Shown here: positions 16,604 to 25,581 of the stretch, in pieces
Layout: each line of letters opens with the position of its first letter
Numbering within the stretch: the stretch's first letter is position 1
Assembly (NCBI GenBank): GCA_041494245.1
Contig: JBGQAK010000001.1
Span: 288,913 to 352,912, forward strand
Length of the DNA stretch: 64,000 bases
From: RBG-13-68-16 sp041494245
Lineage (GTDB): Bacteria > Acidobacteriota > Thermoanaerobaculia > Thermoanaerobaculales > Thermoanaerobaculaceae
Direction of reading: 5' to 3'
Notes under the pieces: generated by a model
Seen by the model: the letters and a program-made list of their open reading frames with translations, nothing else
Told to the model about the DNA's origin: nothing
Databases searched by the model: none
Position numbers and translations under genes: made by a program

Positions 16604-17866
16604 CTACTCGTACCGCAACGCCTCGATCGGGTCCAACCTGGCCGCCTTGTACGCCGGGTAGGTGCCGAAGAAGAAGCCCACCAGGCCCGAGACCGTCAGT
16701 CCGGCCACGATGGCCGTGGGCGAGATGCTGGTCGGAAACGAGCTCAGCGCACCGAGGACCTTGGAGATGGCGAGGCCGACGCCGACACCCGTGGCGCCAC
16801 CCACGAGGGAAAGCATGATGGCCTCGGTGACGAACTGCTGCCGGATGTCGGCCTGCCGTGCGCCGAGCGCGCGCCGGACGCCGATCTCGCGCGTGCGCTG
16901 GGTGACGTTCATGAGCATGATGTTCATCACGCCCACGCCGCCGATGATCAGCGAGATTCCGGCGATCACCAGCATCGCCGCGCTCACCCCGCCGGTGATC
17001 TGCTCGAAGGTGCGGATCGTGCGCTCCGGGGTCCTGACCGCGAAGTTGTTGGGCTGGGAAAAGCGCAGGCCGCGCCGGTCGCGCAGGATCTGGGTGCCCT
17101 GCTCGATGGCCAGGTTCACCCACTCCGGCTTCTTGGGGACCGTCGCGATGACGCACCCGTACGTCCTCTGCAGATCGGGCCAGATGCGGTCGAAGATCCC
17201 GACGGGTATCACCAGCTGTTGGTCGGCGCCTTGGTCCAGGAAGCCGCCCTTCTTCTCGAACACCCCGATCACCCGGAAAGGCCGTCCGTTGATGGAAATC
17301 TCGCGGCCGAGGGGGTCGATGTTGGGGAAGAGCGCTTCCACGATTCCGATGCCGATGACCGCGACCGGGGCCGAGTGGAGGTCCTCCCCTGCTGTGAAGA
17401 AGCGCCCGCGCTGGACGAAATGGTGGTTGGCGTCGGGGTAGTAGTGGGAGACGCCACCCACCGTGGCGTTGTTGGTGCGGCTGGCGCGGTACCGCACGTC
17501 CACGTTCTGGGATTGCCATCGCTCGGGGGAGACGAAGGCGATGGCCGGCGCGTACCGGCGCATCGCCTCGGCGTCGTCGAGGGTGAGTACCGGGCGCAGG
17601 CGTTCCTCCTCCGGCGGCGGGCCGCCCCCGCCGAAACGGTCCTCGAGCTTCTGGAACTGCACGAGAGTGGCGCCGAAGCTCTGGAACTGGGCGATGAAGC
17701 TCGCATTGAAGCCCTGAATGAGCGACACCATCACGATCACGGTGGCAACCCCGATGATGATCCCCAGGCAGGTGAGGAACGAGCGCAGCTTCTGCTCGCG
17801 GATGGCCCGGAAGGCCGTGAGGATGTTCTCGCGGCGGGCTGCCAGCAGGCGGTTCCAGCGGCCCAT
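16604..17866 (-). CDS. MacB-like ABC transporter permease (distal copy)
   Basis: A 420-residue protein with MacB architecture minus the ATPase: an N-terminal TM helix (LRSFLTCLGIIIGVATVIVM), a large periplasmic domain with YYPDANHHFVQRGRFFT, and three C-terminal FtsX helices. The motif VMNIMLMNVTQRTREIGVRR precedes the second helix, and the ending LDPIEALRYE is typical. Start is the ATG at 17866; its ribosome-binding site (GGGAGGAG) lies inside the end of the upstream permease gene, 2 nt away, implying coupling. It would pair with the upstream permease as a heterodimer receiving substrate from the MacA-like protein. No ATPase gene is adjacent. Confidence 0.9.
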   Translation of the reverse strand: MGRWNRLLAARRENILTAFRAIREQKLRSFLTCLGIIIGVATVIVMVSLIQGFNASFIAQFQSFGATLVQFQKLEDRFGGGGPPPEEERLRPVLTLDDAEAMRRYAPAIAFVSPERWQSQNVDVRYRASRTNNATVGGVSHYYPDANHHFVQRGRFFTAGEDLHSAPVAVIGIGIVEALFPNIDPLGREISINGRPFRVIGVFEKKGGFLDQGADQQLVIPVGIFDRIWPDLQRTYGCVIATVPKKPEWVNLAIEQGTQILRDRRGLRFSQPNNFAVRTPERTIRTFEQITGGVSAAMLVIAGISLIIGGVGVMNIMLMNVTQRTREIGVRRALGARQADIRQQFVTEAIMLSLVGGATGVGVGLAISKVLGALSSFPTSISPTAIVAGLTVSGLVGFFFGTYPAYKAARLDPIEALRYE

Positions 17867-17868
17867 TT

Positions 17869-19086
17869 CTACTCCTCCCTCAGCGCCACGACGGGGTCCA
17901 GGCGGGCCGCGCGGACGGCCGGCAGCCACCCTGCCAGTAGGCCCGACACCGTCGCGACAGTCAGGCCGGTAATCACCAGGAACGGCGTGACGCGGGCGGG
18001 AAATGGGCTCCATGCCCCGACCGCGAGCGAGGCCAGCCAGCCGAGGAGGACGCCGAGCACACCGCCGACGAAGCTGAGCATGACGGCCTCGACGAGAAAC
18101 TGCCGGTGCAGGTCACGTCTCCGCGCGCCGAGCGCCTTGCGCACTCCGATTTCGTGGGTCCGCTCGACCACCGAGGCGAACATCGTGTTCGCGATCGCGA
18201 CGCCACCCACCACCAGAGAGATCGAGGAGATCCAGATGACCAGCGCGAACGCCGAGAACGTGATCGTCTTCCACAGCGTGCTGAGGGCGTCGGCGTCGAT
18301 GATGCCGAACGGGTCGGGCGCTCCGAACGGTGTCCCGCGACGGGCACGCAGCACGACGCGGACCGCGTCCTCGACGTCCTTCCTGGAGGCCTCATCGGGC
18401 GCCTCGACGAAAACGTCGAGGCTCCGCGTCTTCCCGAACGCCCTCTGGAACGACGTGAGCGGAACGAGGACGAAGCGGTCCTGGCTCTGGCCGAACGAGC
18501 TGCCCTGGCGCGCCATCGTGCCGACCACACGGAACGGTTTCCCCTCGATCTTGATCATGCGGCCGACCGGGTCCACCTTCGGGAAGAGCTCGTCCTTGAT
18601 GTCCCAGCCGATCACCGCCACCGATCGGGCGGCCTCGGATTCCCCCTGGGTGTAGTAGCGCCCGTCCTCGAGCTCGAGGCCGATCATCCAGGGTAGCTCC
18701 GGGCCGGCCCCCAGAACGAAGATGTCCGGGAGCCGGTGCCCCTCGGAGTAGACCGAGTGGGTCGAGAAGACGCGACCTGTCACACGCAGCGCCTGGGGGA
18801 CCAGCCGGCGGATCGCCTCCACGTCATCCTCGGAGATGTCCCTCCGCTTGAGCGCGTCGAAGAACTCCGCGCGGCTGCGGATGATGCCGAACTTCGAGAA
18901 GATCATCGTGTTGGGGCCGAGGCCGCTGATCACGTCGGCGGCGTACTTGTTGAGGCCGGAGACCACCGAGATCACCGCGATGATGGTGGTGACCGCGATG
19001 ATGATGCCGAGCAGGTTCAGGAACGAGCGCATCTTGTGCGCCTGGATGGACCTCAGGGCGATGCGGAAGAGATCACCGACGATCAT
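17869..19086 (-). CDS. MacB-like ABC transporter permease (proximal copy)
   Basis: A 405-residue paralogue of the next gene. The start ATG at 19086 gives MIVGDLFRIALRSIQAHKMR, the proper cytosolic lead-in to the first TM helix (SFLNLLGIIIAVTTIIAVIS). The periplasmic domain follows, then the FtsX bundle with VERTHEIGVRKALGARRRDL and the ending LDPVVALREE. In-frame sequence upstream of 19086 overlaps the fusion-protein gene gap and is not coding. It sits 79 nt downstream of the MacA-like gene and 2 nt before the second permease. Confidence 0.9.
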   Translation of the reverse strand: MIVGDLFRIALRSIQAHKMRSFLNLLGIIIAVTTIIAVISVVSGLNKYAADVISGLGPNTMIFSKFGIIRSRAEFFDALKRRDISEDDVEAIRRLVPQALRVTGRVFSTHSVYSEGHRLPDIFVLGAGPELPWMIGLELEDGRYYTQGESEAARSVAVIGWDIKDELFPKVDPVGRMIKIEGKPFRVVGTMARQGSSFGQSQDRFVLVPLTSFQRAFGKTRSLDVFVEAPDEASRKDVEDAVRVVLRARRGTPFGAPDPFGIIDADALSTLWKTITFSAFALVIWISSISLVVGGVAIANTMFASVVERTHEIGVRKALGARRRDLHRQFLVEAVMLSFVGGVLGVLLGWLASLAVGAWSPFPARVTPFLVITGLTVATVSGLLAGWLPAVRAARLDPVVALREE

Positions 19087-19165
19087 CCGCGCACCTGTCG
19101 AAGTTCCGCCCCCCGCCGAGGGCGAGAGTCGCAGTGACGGCGGTTCACACGGGTGCGCACGGCGG

Positions 19166-20470
19166 TCACCGCTCCTGGCCGGTCCTCTCGGAGTTGTCGA
19201 CCATGACCGCGGCGCCGGGCTTGAGGTCGCGGAGCGCCTTGAACGGCCCGATGACCACCTCGTCACCGTCCTTGAGGCCGCCTACCACCTCCACGTCCAT
19301 CTCACCCTTGATCCCGGTGGTGACCGGACGGAACTCCGCCTTCTTGGCCACCACGACGTAGACGCCCTCGATGTCCTTGGGTTTGGATGAACCCGCGTCC
19401 GCCTTGGCGGGGGCGGCGGTGGGCGTAGGAACAGGCTTGGTGGGCTCCTTGGTGGCCTTGGCCGGGCCCGGCGTCGGTTTCGCCTCCGGCTGGCGCAGGA
19501 CGAGCGCACCGACGGGAACCGTGAGCACCTTGTCCCGCGTCGCCGTCGTGATGTCGGCGGTGACGGTGAGGCCCGGCCGGATGCGATCCGGGTGCTTGAG
19601 GAGCGTGACCTTGACCTCGTAGTCGGTGCCGGTGGCGGCCCCGCCCAGCGCCGAGGTGCCCCGGATCGGGCTGGAGCCGATCTCCGAGACCCCGCCGGGG
19701 AAGGTTTCATCCGGGAAGGCGTCGATGCGCACGATGGCCTTCTGCCCGATGCGGAGCTGCGGCACGTCGGTCTGGTCGACCTCGAGCACGGCGTCCACGG
19801 TGGACATGTCGGAGATCGTCATGAGCACGGTGCCCGGGTTGTTCATCGTGCCGGTGACCACCACCTCGCCCTGCTCGATGTTGCGTGCGGTGACGATCCC
19901 GTCCATCGGGGCGCGGATCTCGGTCTTGTCGAGGGCGTCCTGGGACGAGGCGACGTCGGCGCGGGCCTGCTCCACCTGGCGCTCGGCGCGCTGCACCGCC
20001 GCCACGGCCTGCTCGTACTGGCTCTTCGCCCGGTCGAGGTCGGCCGATGCGATGATCCCGTCGCGGAACTGCGCCTGGGTGTTGTTGAGGTCGCGCTTGG
20101 CCTGGGCGGTCGCCTCGCGCACCCGTCGCAGCTCGGCCTCGAGCGCCTGCAGGTTGGAGCTGGACCCGTTGACTGCGGCCGCATAGCGCGCCTGGTCGAT
20201 CACCAGCAGGAGATCGCCCTTCTTCACGGCATCGCCCTCCTGCACGTTGAGCTTGGTGATCTGGCCCATGATGTTTGCGGAGAGCTCCACCTTGGTCTTG
20301 GCCTTGATGGTTCCGTTGGCGGTCACCAGCTGGACCAGGTCCTTGCGGTCCACCTTGCCGGTGCGGACCAGGATGCCCTTGGGTTTGCGGCCCTGCACCA
20401 CGGCCGCGGCCACGACCACTATGACGAGCACCGCCACCACGCCGATGATGAGTTTCGTGCGCCGTTTCAT
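19166..20470 (-). CDS. MacA/HlyD-like periplasmic membrane-fusion protein
   Basis: A 434-residue protein with an N-terminal anchor (KLIIGVVAVLVIVVVAAAVVQG); the start is the ATG at 20470. The biotinyl-lipoyl half-motif ANIMGQITKLNVQEGDAVKKGDLLLVID is split by a long alpha-hairpin coiled coil (about residues 100-190, rich in Gln/Ala/Arg). It closes with DKTEIRAPMDGIVTARNIEQGEVVV. A Pro/Thr/Ala-rich insert (KPTPGPAKATKEPTKPVPTP) interrupts the C-terminal membrane-proximal region and is unusual for MacA. In MacAB systems this protein bridges the inner-membrane permease and an outer-membrane channel. It is the first gene of the three-gene export operon. Confidence 0.92.
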   Translation of the reverse strand: MKRRTKLIIGVVAVLVIVVVAAAVVQGRKPKGILVRTGKVDRKDLVQLVTANGTIKAKTKVELSANIMGQITKLNVQEGDAVKKGDLLLVIDQARYAAAVNGSSSNLQALEAELRRVREATAQAKRDLNNTQAQFRDGIIASADLDRAKSQYEQAVAAVQRAERQVEQARADVASSQDALDKTEIRAPMDGIVTARNIEQGEVVVTGTMNNPGTVLMTISDMSTVDAVLEVDQTDVPQLRIGQKAIVRIDAFPDETFPGGVSEIGSSPIRGTSALGGAATGTDYEVKVTLLKHPDRIRPGLTVTADITTATRDKVLTVPVGALVLRQPEAKPTPGPAKATKEPTKPVPTPTAAPAKADAGSSKPKDIEGVYVVVAKKAEFRPVTTGIKGEMDVEVVGGLKDGDEVVIGPFKALRDLKPGAAVMVDNSERTGQER

Positions 20471-20601
20471 CCGCGCTCCTCCGTCCAAAGCCTTGCGAGG
20501 CCTCCATAGCAGGCCGGCTTTCGGTATCGCTGGATTGTACGCGGGAACGGCAAGGGGGTTGCGAGGCCCGCCTTCCGGGTTACCTTCTCCGGCGTGCCGT
20601 C

Positions 20602-23358
20602 TCAGTCGCAGGAGCGGCGGGTGGCCAGGGTCTCGAGGAAGCGCGTGACGAGGGCGGTCCAGCCGGTCTGGTGGGATGCGCCGCACCCACGCCCCGTCTC
20701 GCCGTGGAAGTACTCGTAGAAGAGCACGAGGCCCCGCCAGTGGGGATCCTCGGCAAACCGCCCCTCGTCCCCATGGCAGGGGCGCCATCCGGCGGCATCC
20801 GGGAGGAAGAGGCCGGTGAGGCGGCGTGCGATCTCCACCGCGACCTGGCCGAGGTTGAGCATCCTGCCGGAGCCGGTCGGGCACTCAACCAGGAGCGAGT
20901 CGCCGTAGAAGTGGTGGTAGCGCTCGAGCGCCTCCACCAGCAGGTAGTTGACCGGAAACCAGACCGGGCCGCGCCAGTTGGAGTTGCCGCCGAACAGGCG
21001 GGAGTCGGATTCCCCGGGCACGTACGCCACGGTCGTGCTCGTGCCGGCGAGCGAGAACGAGAACGGCCTCGCGCCGTAGATCTTCGACAACGAACGGATC
21101 CCGAAGGGAGACAGGAACTCGTCCTCGGCGAGCAGGTAGCGCAACACCCGCAGCAGCCGGTCCCGGGACGGGATCGCGAGCAGCCGGCGCACGCGGCCCT
21201 GCCCCCGGCCGGTCTCCATGCAGGCAATGTGGCGGGCCAGATCGGTGCGGTGCTCCAGGAACCAGCGCATCCGCTTGGAGAATCCCGGCAGGCGGTCGAT
21301 GACGTCCTGCTCCAGCACCTCGCAGGCGAACAGCGGGACAAGGCCCACCATCGAGCGCAGGCGGATCGGCGCGTGGTGGCCGTCCGTGTGCACCTGGTCG
21401 TAGTAGAAGCCGTCCTCCTCGTCCCAGAGCCCGGTGCCCCCGAGCCCGTTCATCGCGTCCACGATCGCCACGAAGTGCTCGAAGAATTTGGACGCCACGT
21501 CCTCGTACGCCGGGTCTCCCGCCGCCAGCTCGAGGGCGATGGACAGCATGGTGCCGCAGTAGAACGCCATCCAGGAGGTGCCGTCGGCCTGCTCCAGGAT
21601 GCCGCCGCCGGGCAGCGGCCGGGAGCGGTCGAACACGCCGATGTTGTCGAGACCGAGGAAGCCGCCGCCGAAGAGGTTCCTCCCCTCCACGTCCTTGCGA
21701 TTCACCCACCACGTAAAGTTGAGCAGCAGCTTCTGGAAGACCCGCTCCAGGAACAGGCGGTCGCGCCCGCCGCACGGCCCGGTCATTTTGTAGACGCGCC
21801 ACGCCGCCCAGGCGTGCACCGGGGGGTTCACGTCGTCGAACGACCACTCGTAGGCCGGGACGGCGCCGGAGGGGTGCATGTACCACTCGCGCAGCAGCAG
21901 CACGAGTTGCGCCTTGGCAAAGTCGGGGTCGAGCCGCGCGAACGGCAGCATGTGGAACGCGAGGTCCCAGGCCGCGAACCACGGGTACTCCCAGGTATCG
22001 GGCATCGAGAGCACGTCGCGGCCGTGGAAGTTGGTCCAGTCGCGGTTGCGCACCTTTGGGCGCCCCTCGGGCGGCGGCGGCTGCGAGGGGTCGCCCCCGA
22101 GCCACTCCCGCACCACGAGGTTGTAGAACTGCTTGGACCACAAAAGGCCGGCGTAAGCCTGGCGGGCAACGCGGCGCTCCTCCTCTCCGAGCGCGGCGGG
22201 GACGATCGATGCGAAGAACTCGTCGGCCTCCCGGATGCGGGCCTCGAAGACGGCCTCAAACTCGCTGCCGAAAGGGAGCGCCGAACCCTCACCCTCGGGT
22301 GTGAGCCGGAGGCAGATCACGGCCTCACCCCCCGGAGGGAGCATCAACCGGTAGTGCGCGGCAGCTTTCGTACCGGTGCGTCCCGGGTTGATTGCCTCCG
22401 TCCGTCCGCCGACGACAAGCTCGTGGAAAGCGTCCTTGACGTAGGGGCCGGCGCTGGGTGTGCCGAAGAGCCGCGCCGCGTTGGTTTCGTTGTCGGTGAA
22501 GAGCAGGTCGGGACGCTGCCCTCCGGGGCCCCTCCCGAGGGCGAGCCGGAAACACCCCAGGGTGGCATGCCTGGCGACCAGCGCCGGCTCGGCGTCCGCC
22601 GTGATGACGGGCTTGGGCGTGTACTCCTCGTTGTCGCGCCCCCAGCTCCAGGTGTTGCGGAACCACAGGGTCGGCAGCAGGTGCAGGGTGGCGGCCTCCG
22701 GGCCGCGGTTGGCGGCCGTGATGCGGATCAGGACGTCGTCGGGCGAGGCCTTTGCGTACTCGGCCAGCACGTCGAAGTACCGGCCGCCGTCGAACACCCC
22801 GGTGTCGGCAAGCTCGTACTCCGGGTCGTCGAGGGTGCGGCGCCCCGCCTCCTCCGCGAGCTTCGCGTAGGGGTACTCCGACTGCGGGTACTTGTAGAGC
22901 GCCTTCAGGTAGGAGTGGGTGGGCGTGGAGTCGAGGAAGAAGTACGACTCCTTGACGTCCTCCCCGTGGTTGCCCTGGGGACCGGTGAGGCCGAAGAGGC
23001 GTTCCTTGAGGATGGGGTCCCGTCCGTTCCAGAGCGCGAGGGCGAAGCACAGCCTCCCCTCGCGGTCGCAGATGCCAAGCAAACCGTCCTCCCCCCAGCG
23101 ATACGCGCGGCTGCGGGCGTGCTCGTGCGGCAGGTAGTTCCAGCTATCTCCGTCCGCCGAGTAATCCTCGCGAACGGTCCCCCACTGCCGCTCCGCGAGG
23201 TACGGTCCCCAGCGCTTCCAGTTCTTCTCGCGCCGGGTGTCCTGGGCTAGGCGAGTCCTTTCGGGGTCGAGCTTTGGGGCGCCTGGTTGTACGGCATCCC
23301 CATCGCGGCGAGCGGGGGTTTCGGCACTCCCCTCCATGGTCTGGTCGTCTCGTCCCAT
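20602..23358 (-). CDS. GH63-like glucosidase (MGH1-type glycoside hydrolase)
   Basis: A 918-residue protein with no signal peptide, so it is probably cytoplasmic. The N-terminal ~350 residues form a beta-sandwich domain opening with KNWKRWGPYLAERQWGTVRE. The C-terminal (alpha/alpha)6 barrel has the GH63/MGH1 signatures WEYPWFAAWDLAFHMLPFA, with the candidate general-acid Asp in AAWD, then TGPCGGRDRLFLERVFQKL, and NSNWRGPVWFPVNYL near the C-terminus. GH63 relatives in bacteria act on alpha-glucosides such as mannosylglycerate, glucosylglycerate or short alpha-glucans; the substrate here is unknown. The first Met (23358) has no clear ribosome-binding site, and the Met at 23337 is an alternative. 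It is separated by 131 nt from the MacA-like gene. Confidence 0.85.
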   Translation of the reverse strand: MGRDDQTMEGSAETPARRDGDAVQPGAPKLDPERTRLAQDTRREKNWKRWGPYLAERQWGTVREDYSADGDSWNYLPHEHARSRAYRWGEDGLLGICDREGRLCFALALWNGRDPILKERLFGLTGPQGNHGEDVKESYFFLDSTPTHSYLKALYKYPQSEYPYAKLAEEAGRRTLDDPEYELADTGVFDGGRYFDVLAEYAKASPDDVLIRITAANRGPEAATLHLLPTLWFRNTWSWGRDNEEYTPKPVITADAEPALVARHATLGCFRLALGRGPGGQRPDLLFTDNETNAARLFGTPSAGPYVKDAFHELVVGGRTEAINPGRTGTKAAAHYRLMLPPGGEAVICLRLTPEGEGSALPFGSEFEAVFEARIREADEFFASIVPAALGEEERRVARQAYAGLLWSKQFYNLVVREWLGGDPSQPPPPEGRPKVRNRDWTNFHGRDVLSMPDTWEYPWFAAWDLAFHMLPFARLDPDFAKAQLVLLLREWYMHPSGAVPAYEWSFDDVNPPVHAWAAWRVYKMTGPCGGRDRLFLERVFQKLLLNFTWWVNRKDVEGRNLFGGGFLGLDNIGVFDRSRPLPGGGILEQADGTSWMAFYCGTMLSIALELAAGDPAYEDVASKFFEHFVAIVDAMNGLGGTGLWDEEDGFYYDQVHTDGHHAPIRLRSMVGLVPLFACEVLEQDVIDRLPGFSKRMRWFLEHRTDLARHIACMETGRGQGRVRRLLAIPSRDRLLRVLRYLLAEDEFLSPFGIRSLSKIYGARPFSFSLAGTSTTVAYVPGESDSRLFGGNSNWRGPVWFPVNYLLVEALERYHHFYGDSLLVECPTGSGRMLNLGQVAVEIARRLTGLFLPDAAGWRPCHGDEGRFAEDPHWRGLVLFYEYFHGETGRGCGASHQTGWTALVTRFLETLATRRSCD

Positions 23359-23917
23359 CAGAAGCCGTCACTCTGGGCTGCCCTCGCATCCGGGTCAACC
23401 CCTGCCGGGGTCTCCCGGCACGGCACCGCTCGGAACGGCGTGGCGCGCCCGCCTGCCGTGAGAACGCGTCGGGGGTTGTTCAGTTTCCCGGGCCGCCGCC
23501 GAGTGCCCGGCACCGGCCCGGCCGGCACGCCTCCCCGGAGCCCCCTTGCGGAGCCTGGCAGGGCGACCGCTGGGAGGCTCGCCAACCGCTTTCGACACAA
23601 AAGTTGCGGGTCCCGCAGGCGATCGTTTTCCGGGTGCGGAGCCCGCTCAGCGCGTGTAGGCGCGGTCCTACACGGGAACGGGCAACGGTCCTACGCGGGG
23701 GCGGGTCGCCGCCTGCACGAACCATGGCGCCCGTCCCGCACCCAGTGCGCCTCCGGGCTGATTCCCGTGCCCTCTGGCGGGACGGATATTTGGCTCAGGG
23801 CTGGAGACGAGCGCAATGAAAGGGAACACGATCGGATCAGGGGTGGTGACGCGGCTGAGGACACCCTCGTCCGGCACTCCGAGCTTCGGATGGCTTGGAG
23901 AAGTGTTGAGGTACACC
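23359..23917. other. 559-bp divergent intergenic region with hairpin and 23-bp tandem repeat
   Basis: No convincing ORF lies between the glucosidase and subtilase genes. A perfect 7-bp hairpin GTGTAGG/CCTACAC (23654-23673) overlaps a two-copy direct repeat of 23-bp period (23663-23685 and 23686-23708, core CGGTCCTACRCGGG). These could be operators or a leader structure for the subtilase gene. I looked for a c-di-GMP (GEMM) riboswitch because of the GGDEF genes downstream and did not find its motifs. Confidence 0.4.
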
Positions 23918-25546
23918 ATGAGAAGGACACTGGCAATCGGATCGATCATCGTGCTGGCGGCGGCCTGTGTGCTGTTTACTGTTCCGTGCCGCGCCGCCGA
24001 CCAGAACCAGGCTACGAGCGTCATCGTTCAGGGCCGAGACATGGCCATTGCGGCCAAGGCGGTCCTGGGCGTGGGTGGCAGGGTGACGCACGAGCTGGGG
24101 GTCATTCGTGCGGTTGGGGCGGACCTGACGTCGGCTCAGCTCAAGCGGCTCAAGCGCCTCAACCCGGGGCTCCGTGTCTACGCGAACGGGCAGGCGAAGA
24201 CGTCGTCCTACGATAGCGGCCCTGAAGACTCGTACTACCCAGAGCTCGTCGGCGCACGCGACCTCAACCGTTCCGGGACCTACGGCCAGGGTGTGACGAT
24301 CGCCGTACTCGATACCGGCTGGTGGTCCAGCAACGACGGGATCAGCGAGGACCTCAGAGGGCACAACAGGATCCTGGCCGAGTACGACGCCACAAAGGAC
24401 AAGATGGGTCCCATTCACGATGGGAACGGCCACGGCACCCACGTCACCAGCGTCATGGCGTGCTCGCTGCGCACCGACGACGGCCAGCCCATCGGTGTCG
24501 CCCCTGGCGTCAGCCTTGTCGGGATCCAGGCGTTCGACAAGGAGGGCAGGGGTGCGTACACGGACGTGATCCGTGGCATCAACTGGGTCCTGGACAACAA
24601 GGGGCGCTACGGCATCCGGATCCTGAACCTCTCCTTCAGCGCCCCACCCCATTCTCACTACTGGGAGGACCCGCTGAATCAGGCCGTGATGGCGGCCTGG
24701 CAGGCCGGGATCGTCGTTGTGGCTTCGGCCGGCAACACCGGTCCCAACCCGATGACTGTTGGTGTGCCCGGGAACGTCCCCTACATCATCACGGTCGGTG
24801 CGATGTCGGACAACAACACGCCGGCTGACCCGAGCGACGACTTCCTGACGTCGTTCTCCTCAACGGGACCGACGTACGAGGGGTTCGTCAAGCCGGATCT
24901 GGTGGCGCCGGGCGGCCACATGCTCGGGCTCATGAGCGACTCGAGCCTGATCGCGAAGCAGCATCCCGAGTTCGCAACGAAAACGAAGAAGGACCATCTC
25001 TACATCATGTCCGGCACCTCGCAGGCGGCGGCGGTTGTAAGTGGCGTTGTGGCCCTGATGCTCGACGTTCAGCCGTGGCTGAACCCGGACGAGGTGAAGT
25101 GCCACCTGCTGAGAACGGCACACGCCGCTGTGAAGTCGGATAAAAGCCTGGCGTACAGCGTCTTCCAGCAAGGCGCCGGGATGGTGGACGCCCGTGACGC
25201 CGCGGTGAGCTCGGAGAGCGGGTGTGCCAACCAGGGTCTGGATGTGGCGGCGGACGTCGCCGGCACGAACCACTTCGGGGGGTACGCGAACCGGAACGCC
25301 AGCGGTGGCTACTACCTTACCAACCTCACGGGCGACGGGTATCTCTGGAGTGGTGGCTATCTCTGGAGCGGTGCGTATCTGTGGAGCGGTGGGTACCTGT
25401 GGAGTGGTGGCTACCTGTGGAGCGGTGCGTACCTGTGGAGCGGTGCGTACCTGTGGAGCGGGAGCTACCCGTGGGGTGGCACCTATGCGTGGAGCGCGGG
25501 CCTCGTAGAGCCAGTTTCCATCAACATCTGGGTCCCCCACGAGTAG
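23918..25546 (+). CDS. secreted subtilisin-like serine protease (S8) with C-terminal YLWSG hexapeptide repeats
   Basis: A 542-residue preproprotease. The ATG at 23918 is chosen for its signal peptide (IGSIIVLAAACVLFTVPCRA) and GAGG at 23908. Residues 30-95 look like an I9-type propeptide. The catalytic triad is complete: D132 (IAVLDTGWW), H172 (GNGHGTHVTS) and S368 (MSGTSQAAA), with oxyanion Asn N273 (SAGNTG). After the catalytic domain, residues 475-528 are nine tandem hexapeptides, YLWSG followed by G, A or S in the first seven, degrading to YPWGGT and YAWSAG. A short tail, SINIWVPHE, follows. The tail has no Cys and is Tyr/Trp/Gly-rich, which suggests a beta-structured surface-, polymer- or self-binding module (inference). 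The gene is 35 nt before the pseudo-receiver GGDEF-EAL gene. Confidence 0.93.
   Translation: MRRTLAIGSIIVLAAACVLFTVPCRAADQNQATSVIVQGRDMAIAAKAVLGVGGRVTHELGVIRAVGADLTSAQLKRLKRLNPGLRVYANGQAKTSSYDSGPEDSYYPELVGARDLNRSGTYGQGVTIAVLDTGWWSSNDGISEDLRGHNRILAEYDATKDKMGPIHDGNGHGTHVTSVMACSLRTDDGQPIGVAPGVSLVGIQAFDKEGRGAYTDVIRGINWVLDNKGRYGIRILNLSFSAPPHSHYWEDPLNQAVMAAWQAGIVVVASAGNTGPNPMTVGVPGNVPYIITVGAMSDNNTPADPSDDFLTSFSSTGPTYEGFVKPDLVAPGGHMLGLMSDSSLIAKQHPEFATKTKKDHLYIMSGTSQAAAVVSGVVALMLDVQPWLNPDEVKCHLLRTAHAAVKSDKSLAYSVFQQGAGMVDARDAAVSSESGCANQGLDVAADVAGTNHFGGYANRNASGGYYLTNLTGDGYLWSGGYLWSGAYLWSGGYLWSGGYLWSGAYLWSGAYLWSGSYPWGGTYAWSAGLVEPVSINIWVPHE
25340..25501 (+). repeat. 18-bp in-frame tandem repeat array (9 units) encoding YLWSGx
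   Basis: Nine contiguous 18-bp units fill exactly 162 bp. Units 5 and 6 are identical (tacctgtggagcggtgcg) and others differ by one to three bases, so the array expanded recently by slippage or unequal exchange. The last two units are degenerate. The unit length keeps the reading frame, so copy number can vary without breaking the protease. Confidence 0.9.
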
Positions 25547-25581
25547 CGGCGAGCGGGATAGGGAAGCGCAGGGGGGCGGGT

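Noticed and set aside
23359..23917. c-di-GMP riboswitch upstream of the subtilase
   Set aside because: Suspected because of downstream GGDEF genes, but the conserved GEMM core and tetraloop/receptor pattern are not present on either strand.
25340..25501. Tandem repeat considered as a CRISPR-like array
   Set aside because: Units are contiguous 18-mers with no spacers, and all encode the same hexapeptide in frame within a protease gene.
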